From NCBI RefSeq assembly GCF_036013525.1, contig NZ_CP107853.1, positions 2,232,001-2,296,000 on the forward strand: 64,000 nucleotides of DNA. Reading direction: 5' to 3'. Origin of the DNA: Nonomuraea sp. NBC_00507. Lineage in GTDB: Bacteria; Actinomycetota; Actinomycetes; Streptosporangiales; Streptosporangiaceae. Positions 56,442-64,000 of this stretch are shown here, one piece after another (position 1 is the first letter of the stretch; every line of letters begins with the position of its first letter). Both the position numbers and the translations under genes were made by a program. The notes beneath the pieces were generated by a model. That model saw only the letters and a list, made by a program, of their open reading frames with translations. It did no database searches and was not told the origin of the DNA.

Positions 56442-56606
56442 ATGGAGCTCATCAACGACCTTCAGGTTTCCAGGCAGTCCGAGGAGGACCTGCAGGCTGT
56501 CCTCCAGATCGCTTTCGTCTCGGCGTATCGCTGCCCGTCGACGCACCCGGAAGCCAACGTTGAGGAAGAGTTTCAGCTTGCCTGGGTGGCTCCGCAGAGC
56601 GCCTGA
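56442..56606 (+). CDS. RiPP precursor peptide, 54 residues
   Basis: Short gene with a strong AAAGGAG 9 bp before the ATG, directly downstream of a consensus promoter and 112 bp upstream of a radical SAM gene. The N-terminal part is acidic and helical (MELINDLQVSRQSEEDLQAV, then LQIAFVSAY), as expected of a leader. The C-terminal part, RCPSTHPEANVEEE followed by FQLAWVAPQSA, is the likely core region. It has one Cys (C31), one Arg outside the leader (R30), Tyr29, His35, Asn39 and Trp48. R30 is a candidate for conversion to ornithine by the arginase-like enzyme, and C31 or the Asn/Asp-type positions for the MNIO. No double-Gly cleavage site is present. I do not recognise a named family. Confidence 0.82.
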   Translation: MELINDLQVSRQSEEDLQAVLQIAFVSAYRCPSTHPEANVEEEFQLAWVAPQSA

Positions 56607-56661
56607 GTTGCTGATCTGAGGCCGGCAATATCTTGACGCTTGCCGGCTCACATTCATGACC

Positions 56662-56699
56662 CCGCCTACGCAGGGCGTCACTCAGCCTTGTGTAGGCGG
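56662..56699 (+). terminator. Hairpin between precursor and enzyme genes (attenuator-like)
   Basis: CCGCCTACGCA (56662-56672) can pair with TGTGTAGGCGG (56689-56699) with one G-U pair, giving an 11-bp stem. It lies 56 bp past the precursor stop and 20 bp before the radical SAM start, and the second arm contains the only G-rich stretch near that start. Such hairpins raise precursor transcript over enzyme transcript in many RiPP operons. Confidence 0.6.
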
Positions 56700-56718
56700 A
56701 GTTAAATTACGCGATTGT

Positions 56719-57984
56719 ATGGAGCCCTACATGTTCGTGTTCACTCACCGGCCTCACCGTAAATCCCTCGAGGTCCAGGGTGTGCAGGGCTACTCACCGG
56801 CAGTTCTGTCCGACGTCACGCTGCCCTATCTCCGCAACCCGGAACAGGTCGTCGACGACCGTGCAGCAGGGTTTGTGGAACGAGCGATAGGCCGAGGATG
56901 GCTGTCTCCGCAGAAGGAACTCAACGGCGTCCTCCGCATCGTCAAGGCGGAACCCTGGCTCCGGCGCATGCAGATCGAGACCGCACTGACCTGCAACTTT
57001 TCGTGTGACTATTGTTACAGCGGTTCAGCTCCTACTCGACGTGAGCGACTCGAGCCCGCTGAAATAGTTGCGCTGCTGGACCAGGCGGCGGATCTGGCAG
57101 TGCGTGAGATCTGCTTCACAGGTGGAGAATTCCTTCTCTACCCATCATGGCGAGATTTGGTAGCGCACGCGCGCTCCCACGACATGATCGTGGATATCCA
57201 CACGAATGGATACCTGCTCGATGAAGGAGCGATCGCCTACATCACGGAGAGCAAGGTACGCCAGGTCCAGGTGACGATGGAGTCACACCTTGCCGAGATC
57301 CACGAATCAATTCGGGGCCGCAGGGGCTCATGGTCCCGAGTGATGAGGAACATCAAGGCGGCGCGCGACGCAGGCCTCAGAACTAAAGTCGTGACGCAAG
57401 TGCACCGGAAGAATCTCTCGACCATCCGAGAAACAGCGAATTGGTTCCACAGCGAGCTCGGCCAGATGGTCAACCTGGACAGGATCGTCGGTGGCGGTGA
57501 CGACTTCGCCGTCAGCCATGAGGAGTTCTGGGAAGCAGTAGCACCCCTGATGGGCTTGGGAGCCAGAGCATCACGCTTGTGTGACCCCGCCGACGCGGGA
57601 ATCCCTGGGGTGGAGCCGGAGTGCGGCGTGGGGGCAGACCTGGTCTACGTCACGGCAGATGGTGAGATCGCGCTGTGCCCGACGATGACGAGTCGCGAAA
57701 GCGCCCTGTTCTCCGGGCCCAACCTTCGCGAAACATCGCTCGAGGACGCGTGGTACTCCGCGGAGGTTTTCACCCGGTATCGAGGAGTCAACTGCGAGAA
57801 CACCCATAGGTGTCCGGCTGCCAGTAGTTGTCGTGGCGGCTGCCGTTCGAACGCCTATGCCGAGACTGGGCGCGTCGATGCACCTGACGTGATCGCGTGC
57901 AACATCAGCAAGAACCCCGGCGGAGTGTTCGTCGACTTCATCGGCAGGTACGCCGACGGTGACTTCACACCGGTGACGGTATGA
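56719..57984 (+). CDS. Radical SAM/SPASM peptide maturase
   Basis: A 421-residue radical SAM enzyme. The cluster-binding motif is ALTCNFSCDYCYSG (C92, C96, C99); the GGE motif is ICFTGGEFLLYPSW. The C-terminal SPASM-type Cys set includes LCDPADAG, PECGVGAD, IALCPTM, NCENTHRCPAASSCRGGC and IACNISK, enough for two auxiliary Fe-S clusters. The first 80 residues, without Cys motifs, could hold a peptide-binding part. SPASM enzymes in RiPP clusters form C-C, C-S or C-N crosslinks or epimerise residues. The start at ATG 56719 has no good ribosome-binding site, which agrees with reduced or coupled translation behind the hairpin. Confidence 0.93.
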   Translation: MEPYMFVFTHRPHRKSLEVQGVQGYSPAVLSDVTLPYLRNPEQVVDDRAAGFVERAIGRGWLSPQKELNGVLRIVKAEPWLRRMQIETALTCNFSCDYCYSGSAPTRRERLEPAEIVALLDQAADLAVREICFTGGEFLLYPSWRDLVAHARSHDMIVDIHTNGYLLDEGAIAYITESKVRQVQVTMESHLAEIHESIRGRRGSWSRVMRNIKAARDAGLRTKVVTQVHRKNLSTIRETANWFHSELGQMVNLDRIVGGGDDFAVSHEEFWEAVAPLMGLGARASRLCDPADAGIPGVEPECGVGADLVYVTADGEIALCPTMTSRESALFSGPNLRETSLEDAWYSAEVFTRYRGVNCENTHRCPAASSCRGGCRSNAYAETGRVDAPDVIACNISKNPGGVFVDFIGRYADGDFTPVTV

Positions 57985-58056
57985 GCGATCAGAATTCCGG
58001 CCAGGCGCGTACGTGCCGGACGGCATTTCACAGGAACAGACGCGAGAGTGCTGCCG

Positions 58057-58755
58057 ATGCGTAAGGTGCGTGCAATCGTCGTTGACTACGACGGTGGGAC
58101 GAAGGTACCGGGCTCCGGTGGGTCAAGCCCGGCTTGGCATTCTGTACTGGAAGATCTGCCGGTATCCCTGCGTGCACACGTCGTGGGACAGATAACCATA
58201 TCCCGGTCATTGGGTAGATACATTCCGTCGATGGTCAGGTTCGCAATAGGCGACTGCCTGCGGGATGGCCTCACTCCGCTCCTCCTGGGCGGGGATCACT
58301 CCCTCTCGTACGCAACCGCCTGGGCAGCTCGGGAGTGTGTGGGGGCACTCGACGTCGTCCATGTCGACGCACATCACGACAGCTATCAAGTGCCTTACCT
58401 CAGCAACTACTCCTTTGCCTACCACGCGGGCCGGGACTTCGGTCACCAGTGGCATGGAGTGGGATGGCGTCATGAGTCTGATCAACTCCGGTCCAGACGT
58501 CTGGAGTATGACGTCCATGGGCCGAGTTGGCTGTCGTTCGACTTCGACTACTTCGACCCGGACATCTTTCCTGAGGTGCGCTTCCCCGTTTCTGGCCCGG
58601 GAGGAACACCCCAAGACCTCGATGCGACGGTCGATCGCATGAAAGGTCCGCTGCTCGGCGTGGATCTGCTCGAATGGATGCCCGTGCCAATGACCAAACA
58701 TCACGATCTCGTCATGCGCACAGTTGTGCGCGCTCTGGAAGCGGTGTTGCGGTGA
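58057..58755 (+). CDS. Arginase-fold protein, candidate peptide arginase
   Basis: A 232-residue ureohydrolase-fold protein. All manganese-ligand motifs are present: LLLGGDHSLSY (H81), VVHVDAHHDSY (D104, H106, D108) and SFDFDYFDPDIF (D162, D164). It is shorter than housekeeping arginases or agmatinases (about 300 residues). Within a RiPP cluster, enzymes of this fold (the OspR type) turn Arg side chains of the precursor into ornithine, releasing urea. R30 of the precursor is the obvious target. A GTG at 58048 is an alternative start. The stop overlaps the next start by 4 bp (GTGA). Confidence 0.88.
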   Translation: MRKVRAIVVDYDGGTKVPGSGGSSPAWHSVLEDLPVSLRAHVVGQITISRSLGRYIPSMVRFAIGDCLRDGLTPLLLGGDHSLSYATAWAARECVGALDVVHVDAHHDSYQVPYLSNYSFAYHAGRDFGHQWHGVGWRHESDQLRSRRLEYDVHGPSWLSFDFDYFDPDIFPEVRFPVSGPGGTPQDLDATVDRMKGPLLGVDLLEWMPVPMTKHHDLVMRTVVRALEAVLR

Positions 58756-59672
58756 TACTCTTCGATCCCGATGGTCAACTACGGGTACTTCCGACCAATG
58801 CGGTGGCCATCGTCGATTCGGTCGACCTGGTCATACGTGACCCGCGGGGACCCATTGTCGTCCGCAATGGCATCTGCAACGGAAGCGAGTTGACCCGCAA
58901 AGGCCTCGAAGCGCTTGAGCGGCATGGATATGTGAGCACCCTTTTCGAATCGGATATCGCGGACTGGTATCTCGATGAGGAAGGTCCGGCCGAGGACACC
59001 GACGCTGCAGTCACGACCGTGGCCTCGGCCGCCGCGACACTCGACAGACCAGTGCTCGACTGCTGCTGTGGGTTCGGCCGGCTCTCGATATCACTGTTGT
59101 CGCAGGGGGTTGAGGTCTATGGCGTGGATGTGTCCGAACGATCGGTTGCTGCGGCCGCGGCCAACGTGGAGGCACAGGGCCTGCTCGAAAGATTCCGGCC
59201 CATCATCGCCGACATGGCGAACTTTGGGATCCAGCGGTTCTTCGGTGGCGCCATCTCCGCCGCTAATTCCTTGCGATATCTCGGAAGTATGGGGCGGGTA
59301 TCCCGGCATATGCGGCTGATGGGCCAGTCGCTGGTTGAGGGTGCGGTCTTCGCGCTGGAGGTCGATACCAACTCCATGCCCGGAGGCGCCACCTGGAATA
59401 TGCCTCAGGGAGAAATGACATGGGAGGTGCTCTCCGTCGACACGCTGGCAGGAGAGTCACTGGAACGGGTCACCGTCCGGGATACCTTGGGAAACACGCT
59501 CCTCAGCGAGGTACAGCATCAGGTGTCGATAAGCAGTGACCAGCTCCTGGAAATCGCGTCGACTGCCGGGTTCACGTTTCGCGAGGCCTGGGACAAGCGT
59601 CTCAAGTCGCTGAGTCAGGCCGACCTCCCGGCATACGAGGGCAACATCTGGTACATCTTCGATCGTCAATAG
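58752..59672 (+). CDS. SAM-dependent methyltransferase (class I)
   Basis: A 306-residue protein. SAM motif I is VLDCCCGFGRLSISLLSQG, with VEVYGVDVSERSV giving the acidic residue of motif II, and IIADMANFGIQRFFGG further on. The first 85 residues form an extra N-terminal domain of unknown role. It may methylate the peptide (amide, carboxylate or a heteroatom) or the modified Arg/Orn. The GTG start overlaps the arginase gene stop, so the two are translated together. Confidence 0.88.
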   Translation: MILFDPDGQLRVLPTNAVAIVDSVDLVIRDPRGPIVVRNGICNGSELTRKGLEALERHGYVSTLFESDIADWYLDEEGPAEDTDAAVTTVASAAATLDRPVLDCCCGFGRLSISLLSQGVEVYGVDVSERSVAAAAANVEAQGLLERFRPIIADMANFGIQRFFGGAISAANSLRYLGSMGRVSRHMRLMGQSLVEGAVFALEVDTNSMPGGATWNMPQGEMTWEVLSVDTLAGESLERVTVRDTLGNTLLSEVQHQVSISSDQLLEIASTAGFTFREAWDKRLKSLSQADLPAYEGNIWYIFDRQ

Positions 59673-59711
59673 AGCAATAAGAAAAAACGATATGACGCCC
59701 CGGGAGGAATC

Positions 59712-60887
59712 ATGAGTGACGCGTTGGCATCGTGTGTGGATGACACCGAGTACTTCTTCGAAACGGTGCTGTCTCGTGCCCACCTCTACAGGCCGGCCGC
59801 ATTCGACAAGGATGCTGTTCCGGTCTCCACCGCGGAGATCGATGACTGCGTCACCGGCCGTCCCCTGGCGGCCAGTTCCGTTCGGATGGCGAAGGACAAC
59901 CAGCTGCTTGACGAGAAGCTGTACCTTATGGACGTCGGCCCGAGCTACGTAGGACCTCGGGACACGATCGATCCCGTGAAGGTCTCGCGCCTCATCGACG
60001 CGGGTGCCACTCTGGTCATCCGGCCGGCTTCGCTGCATCTGCCGAGGCTCCGACGCTTCTGCAAGGACATCGAGATGCGGGTCGGCCAGGGTGTCGATGC
60101 CGATCTCTTCATCACGCCTTCGAACGCCCGCGGCTTCGAGATCCACGCCGATGCGGCTGAGTCGTTGGTCATCCAGCTACAGGGCAGCAAGAACTGGACG
60201 CTGTACGAACCAGTGCGGCCCTGGGAACACCGCAGTTTCGGAATCGACCCGCCCGCGGAGTTGAGCCCAGTCGCGGAATACACCCTCAACCCGGGCGATT
60301 TCCTGTACGTGCCGCGCGGAATGCCGCATCTCGCGCGCACCGCCGACACCCTGTCCGTGCACGTGACCATAAGCATCAATGCGATCAGATGGTCCGACCT
60401 GCTCACCTCGTTGATTCAAACCGCGTTGGGTGCGCCCTCCTTCGCCGGACCCGTTCCCCTGGGGGACAAGTTGGTCGCCGCTATCCGGGAAGATCTGCCG
60501 CGGCAGGTGGCGCGGCTTGGCCAGGTCGTCCAGCAGGCGGCGGCTGCCGAGGGCGTCCTCGAACAGATCCTCAGGTCAGACGACAGCATGCTGGACGCGG
60601 TCCGCTCGAACCTTTTCTCGGAGCTGGTCACCGGGACGAAGGTCGCCGTGGTGGATAAGGTCCGGCTTCGACCAGGGGTATGGCCCGTAGTCCATCGCGG
60701 CGGTCAGGACCCTGCGATCCAGACGGGCCGGAGCCGCTTCCGTGTGAGTGGGAGGGCAGCCGATGCCTGCGAGGTGCTGATGAGGTCGCCTGCTTATGTC
60801 AAAGACCTGGCCGAGGACAGCCAAGCGGCGCTGGAGGCGGTGGAGGTGCTCTTCCAGTACGGGATCGCGGAGCGTTGTCCTGATTAG
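59712..60887 (+). CDS. JmjC/cupin-4 family oxygenase
   Basis: A 391-residue Fe(II)/2-oxoglutarate-type protein of the JmjC/ribosomal-oxygenase-like family. The metal motif is GFEIHADAAESLVIQLQGSK (HxD) with the distal His in FLYVPRGMPHLARTAD. The C-terminal 150 residues are helical with a winged-helix-like end, as in bacterial ribosomal oxygenases. In this setting it could hydroxylate a residue of the precursor. GGGAGGAATC precedes the ATG; the gap to the methyltransferase gene is 39 bp. Confidence 0.9.
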   Translation: MSDALASCVDDTEYFFETVLSRAHLYRPAAFDKDAVPVSTAEIDDCVTGRPLAASSVRMAKDNQLLDEKLYLMDVGPSYVGPRDTIDPVKVSRLIDAGATLVIRPASLHLPRLRRFCKDIEMRVGQGVDADLFITPSNARGFEIHADAAESLVIQLQGSKNWTLYEPVRPWEHRSFGIDPPAELSPVAEYTLNPGDFLYVPRGMPHLARTADTLSVHVTISINAIRWSDLLTSLIQTALGAPSFAGPVPLGDKLVAAIREDLPRQVARLGQVVQQAAAAEGVLEQILRSDDSMLDAVRSNLFSELVTGTKVAVVDKVRLRPGVWPVVHRGGQDPAIQTGRSRFRVSGRAADACEVLMRSPAYVKDLAEDSQAALEAVEVLFQYGIAERCPD

Positions 60888-60927
60888 GCGCCGCCATGTC
60901 ACCAGGTCACGAGGCAAGAGGAGACAA

Positions 60928-62199
60928 GTGAGCCAGGGTAAGAGCAGCCTGAGGCGGCTACCCGGGTTTCCCGAGGTTATGGCCGCAGCTACCATCTCGA
61001 CGGTCGGGGATGGAATTCAACTTGTCACCCTGCCGCTCCTGGCGGCGTCCCTGACGATGAGCCCGCAAGTGATTTCTGCACTCGCTGCCGCAGGTATGCT
61101 CCCGGCGTTGATCTTCGCACTCCCGGCCGGAGCGCTTGTAGACCGTATTGATCGGCGTCGGCTGTTGGTCGTTGTCGATGTCCTGCGCGCAGCGATCCTT
61201 GCGGGTTTGGTCCTCTTGCTGCTCAGCGGTCGGCTGGTGCTCTGGGAATTGTTCGTGATTACATTTGTCCTTGGCATTTGCGGGGTTCTTTTCGGTACCG
61301 GATCCGTGGCGTATCTTCCCAGCATCGTCCCTAAAAACAAGCTGGCGCAGGCGAACGGCTACCTGTCCACGGTCACAGAGCTTGGGAACGGCATCATCGG
61401 CCCGGCGCTGGGTGGGCCGATCTTCGCTATATCGAAAAGTTTACCCTTCGCCATCGATGCGCTTTCGTTCGCGGGGTCTGCATACTTTCTGGCACGTCTC
61501 GCGCGCTCGTCCGATCTTGCTCCCACGCAGACCAGAGCCGCTCCGCCGTCCGGATCCTTCGGTCGACAGGTGGCCGAGGGTCTTCGATGGCTTTTCCGAC
61601 GACGTTCACTGCGGTCGTTGGTCTTCGTCGTTGCGGGGTGGAACCTGTTCGGATGGATGCCTGAGGCAACCTTCATCCTGTATGCAAAGCAGGAACTCCA
61701 GCTCGGCGATGTCGGTTATGCTTTGCTCTTCGCTTCGACATCGGTGGGTGCGGTACTCGGCGGTCTCGTGTCATCTCGGATGATCAATCGCTGGGGCATG
61801 CAGCCTGTTCTGTATTGTTCAGTCGGCCTCTACGCACTGCTCATGGTGCCTGTGGCGATCTCGGATTCCGTGGTCGTCGTCGGTGTCGCCTTCTTCGCGC
61901 AGGGCATTCCTTTGGTTGCCTGGACCGTTGTCAGTGCCACCATCAGGCAAGCTCTCGTGCCGGACGAGTTGCTGGGGCGGGTCGCTTCCGTGTTCCGCCT
62001 GGTCGCGAGTGGCTTGTCACCCATCGGCATGCTGGCCGGCGGGTTTCTCGCGGATTGGCTCGGCCTCCGCGCGGTCTACCTGGTCAGCGCTGCGGGGATT
62101 CTCCTGATCGTGATGATGAACATGCGTGGACTGCGAATTCTCGCAGAGGAGGCTGAGGCTGAGACGCGGCAGGTGGCTGAGACCGAAGCGTCGTCGTAG
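60928..62199 (+). CDS. MFS exporter of the cluster
   Basis: A 423-residue MFS protein with about 12 hydrophobic segments of the macrolide-efflux-like (DHA3) group: GDGIQLVTLPLLAASLT, LPAGALVDRIDRRRLLVVVD, FGTGSVAYLPSIVPKNKLAQ and NGYLSTVTELGNGIIGPALGG. It should export the mature peptide or provide self-protection. The GTG at 60928 has AGAGGAGA upstream. There is no peptidase domain and no ABC exporter in the window, so leader removal must be done by another protein. Confidence 0.92.
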   Translation: MSQGKSSLRRLPGFPEVMAAATISTVGDGIQLVTLPLLAASLTMSPQVISALAAAGMLPALIFALPAGALVDRIDRRRLLVVVDVLRAAILAGLVLLLLSGRLVLWELFVITFVLGICGVLFGTGSVAYLPSIVPKNKLAQANGYLSTVTELGNGIIGPALGGPIFAISKSLPFAIDALSFAGSAYFLARLARSSDLAPTQTRAAPPSGSFGRQVAEGLRWLFRRRSLRSLVFVVAGWNLFGWMPEATFILYAKQELQLGDVGYALLFASTSVGAVLGGLVSSRMINRWGMQPVLYCSVGLYALLMVPVAISDSVVVVGVAFFAQGIPLVAWTVVSATIRQALVPDELLGRVASVFRLVASGLSPIGMLAGGFLADWLGLRAVYLVSAAGILLIVMMNMRGLRILAEEAEAETRQVAETEASS

Positions 62200-62270
62200 G
62201 GGGACGCGTCTGGTCGAAGAGTCTCAATCATCGATTCGGCAATACGAGCAGTGTGGGAGTGATCGGCAGA

Positions 62271-63284
62271 ATGGGCGTGGACACGGTGGGCGCCACTGTT
62301 GGCATACAGGGTAAAGCCGAGGGTTCGTTCGGGGTCGAAGGCCTGTCGCGGCTTGGTCTCGGTGTGGGCTTGGACATGCCATGGGGCGGCCGCGTAGGGT
62401 TTTCTACGACCGGCGGAAGCCGAGGTGGCGATGGTGTGACGCCTGCCGTCCGACAGTTTCTTGAGCGCCAGCTCAGTGCGTTTTCGTATCTGTTCTTCTC
62501 CTTCCAGCCTCGCGACTACGGCCCCCTTGAAGCGGCCCGCTACTACGCTGCATATGACGATATCTGCAGCCTCCTGCCTGCGGACATGCCGCGCGTGTTC
62601 CATCACACCCGACTGAACATCGGCAATCCCGAGCCGTTCGACAAGGAAGAGGCCGCCCGCTTCACGAATGACCTCATCGCCAGGTACGGTTTCAGCTGGG
62701 TCGTCGAAGACCTTGGGATCTGGTCTTTCCGCGGGAAGTCGCTTCCCTACCCCTTGCCTCCCCTGCTCACGCCGGAGGGCCGGGAGATGTGTATCGAGCA
62801 TGCGATCCAATGGCGGCAGCTGCTGGACGCTCCCATCTCCATAGAGTTCCCTGGTTTCACTGAGGGCGGCACGTTCTATCTGGGGCACGAGAACGCGTTT
62901 CAATACTTTTCGGACGTCGTGGAGACGGCGGACGTCCTGGCCACGATCGATATCGGTCATATCATTAGCTATCAGTGGATCCGGGGGGTGCGGGGAGAGG
63001 CTGCTCTGCAGGAACTCGAGCTCCTTCCCTTGGACCGCTGCGTCGAGTTCCACCTGTCAGGCTGCCAGATCGTCGGAAACAAGTTCCGCGATCTGCACCA
63101 CGGGATCCTCTTGGACGAGCAGCTTGAGTTGCTCGAGCACCTGCTGCCGCTCTGCCCGAATCTGATCGGGGTCACGTACGAGGATCCGGTGTTCGATGGT
63201 CGAGGTGATTTCGCCCCCAAGACGGTGCCCAACTACCTCAGGCTGGTCGATATCGCGGAAAGGTGGTACAAGGATGCCCAGTGA
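62271..63284 (+). CDS. DUF692/MNIO multinuclear iron enzyme
   Basis: A 337-residue TIM-barrel protein of the DUF692 family (multinuclear non-heme iron-dependent oxidative enzymes, which include MbnB). Family features: LGLGVGLDMPWGG at the start of the barrel, VFHHTRLNIGNPEP, VVEDLGIWSFRG with SLPYPLPPLLTPE, ISIEFPGF, ATIDIGHIISYQ and LPLDRCVEFHLSGCQI, then DLHHGILLDEQLEL. MNIOs rearrange Cys, Asn or Asp residues of RiPP precursors with iron and oxygen and need a small partner protein. The ATG at 62271 is chosen; a GTG lies 18 bp upstream. The last 11 bp overlap the next gene. Confidence 0.88.
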   Translation: MGVDTVGATVGIQGKAEGSFGVEGLSRLGLGVGLDMPWGGRVGFSTTGGSRGGDGVTPAVRQFLERQLSAFSYLFFSFQPRDYGPLEAARYYAAYDDICSLLPADMPRVFHHTRLNIGNPEPFDKEEAARFTNDLIARYGFSWVVEDLGIWSFRGKSLPYPLPPLLTPEGREMCIEHAIQWRQLLDAPISIEFPGFTEGGTFYLGHENAFQYFSDVVETADVLATIDIGHIISYQWIRGVRGEAALQELELLPLDRCVEFHLSGCQIVGNKFRDLHHGILLDEQLELLEHLLPLCPNLIGVTYEDPVFDGRGDFAPKTVPNYLRLVDIAERWYKDAQ

Positions 63285-64000
63285 GACAGGTCTCGTCGAG
63301 ACTCTCCATGCGCTGATTTATCATAAAGAGTTCCGCGACGAGTTCATCGCCAATGGGCCGGAGAGTGCTTCGCTTTCGCTGACGCCTGCACAGCGCTCCG
63401 CACTGTCCTCCGTAGACCTGGACGAGTTGTCCCGGACCACCTCGCGTATCCAGGGCATGATCCTGCGCGGGCATGTCGATGGACATGGCGGTTTGCGGGC
63501 ATCCTTTCCGAAGACGCTGACGCTGCTCGCCGGCCAGGGAATCAAAGATTCTGACCTGTGCGCACGATTCCTCGCCTCGCCGAGCTTCGATCAGTTCCGC
63601 GAGATCCCTTACGGCGAGAAGGGTCTGTCGCTGGAGGAATGTTTCTACGAGTTCCTTTGTGAGGGATCACGTGATATCGATGCAGATGCAAAGTTCCTGG
63701 CGACTCACGAGCTGTTCAAGGCGTTGATCAATCATGTGCAGGCGGGAAGTCTGGCCACGTTCGGTATTCGTACCGAACTGTTCTGGAACAATGGTTCAGC
63801 GTGGTTCGGTACCTTGAGACACCATGCTGCGGTGTGCCAGGCCTTCGCTGTCGATCCCGCCTGCGATGGCACCGTTCTTTATGCGATCGGCCAAAAAGGA
63901 CCTGTCATCGGTCAGGTTCCCGATTGGATGAGGCGTGTCCTCGGTCTGCCTGACATCAGCCGCCAGGTCCTCGAAGGAGTGGCGAGTGAGGAGGGACTGG
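63274..64000 (+). CDS. Probable MNIO partner protein (5' part)
   Basis: An open frame from ATG 63274 that runs off the right edge (at least 242 residues). AAAGG precedes the start and the gene overlaps the MNIO gene by 11 bp. The beginning (TLHALIYHKEFRDEFIANGP, then LTPAQRSALSSVDLDELSRT) resembles the helical N-terminal domain of partner proteins that bring the precursor to DUF692 enzymes. The rest has no motif that I can name. The role is inferred mainly from its coupling to the MNIO gene. Confidence 0.65.
   Translation, partial: MPSETGLVETLHALIYHKEFRDEFIANGPESASLSLTPAQRSALSSVDLDELSRTTSRIQGMILRGHVDGHGGLRASFPKTLTLLAGQGIKDSDLCARFLASPSFDQFREIPYGEKGLSLEECFYEFLCEGSRDIDADAKFLATHELFKALINHVQAGSLATFGIRTELFWNNGSAWFGTLRHHAAVCQAFAVDPACDGTVLYAIGQKGPVIGQVPDWMRRVLGLPDISRQVLEGVASEEGL

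Overview
The window is high-GC DNA with GTG/TTG starts, Shine-Dalgarno motifs close to GGAGG and many actinobacterial families: a SARP/AfsR-like regulator, a LuxR-type ATPase regulator, an ECF sigma/ZAS anti-sigma pair, a PASTA-less Ser/Thr kinase, RNHCP, Lsr2-like and StrR-like proteins. I infer a filamentous actinomycete, plausibly of the Streptosporangiales. Protein family calls come from reading motifs, not from searches.

Region 1 (1-35 kb) is mostly intact chromosome. It holds small regulator-target pairs: MerR/aldo-keto reductase, MarR/MFS pump and ECF sigma/anti-sigma. It also has a secreted beta-helix protein with a perfect LacI-type operator, a short UvrA-like ATPase, an orphan histidine kinase, an AfsR-like regulator next to an FAD oxidoreductase, and a Ser/Thr kinase. 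A carbon module follows: glucose-6-phosphate dehydrogenase, beta-phosphoglucomutase and a GH65 disaccharide phosphorylase. These could turn a disaccharide into beta-glucose-1-phosphate, then glucose-6-phosphate, then pentose-phosphate flux. Next comes an MBL hydrolase/esterase operon, with a short membrane protein downstream, facing a LuxR-type regulator, and then a FUSC exporter-like protein.

Region 2 (35-55 kb) is an accessory, decaying region. A toxin-antitoxin module is present twice, once as a 170-bp scar between two truncated genes and once with an amber codon in the toxin. It also contains remnants of a serine recombinase, a tyrosine integrase, cutA, a GntR regulator and an FtsX permease, a frameshifted S66 peptidase, and two 43-bp copies of the 3' half of a tRNA(Lys)-like gene that look like attachment-site relics. 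Intact genes here include a TOTE-type primase-helicase with an Lsr2-like tail, a GNAT acetyltransferase, an aminoglycoside phosphotransferase-like protein, a CcbP-like protein, a STAND-type ATPase, a DUF305 protein and an RNHCP protein. A cluster of inverted repeats lies at 49.22-49.31 kb.

Region 3 (55.2-64 kb, running off the right edge) is the most interesting part: a ribosomal peptide (RiPP) gene cluster. A StrR/ParB-fold regulator is followed by a consensus-like promoter, a 54-residue precursor peptide and a hairpin. Then come a radical SAM/SPASM enzyme, a short arginase-fold protein (candidate peptide arginase), a methyltransferase, a JmjC/cupin hydroxylase, an MFS exporter, a DUF692/MNIO iron enzyme, and the start of what is probably the MNIO partner protein. 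I do not recognise this enzyme combination as a described product class. The precursor has one Arg-Cys pair in the presumed core, which gives a direct testable link to the arginase and MNIO enzymes.
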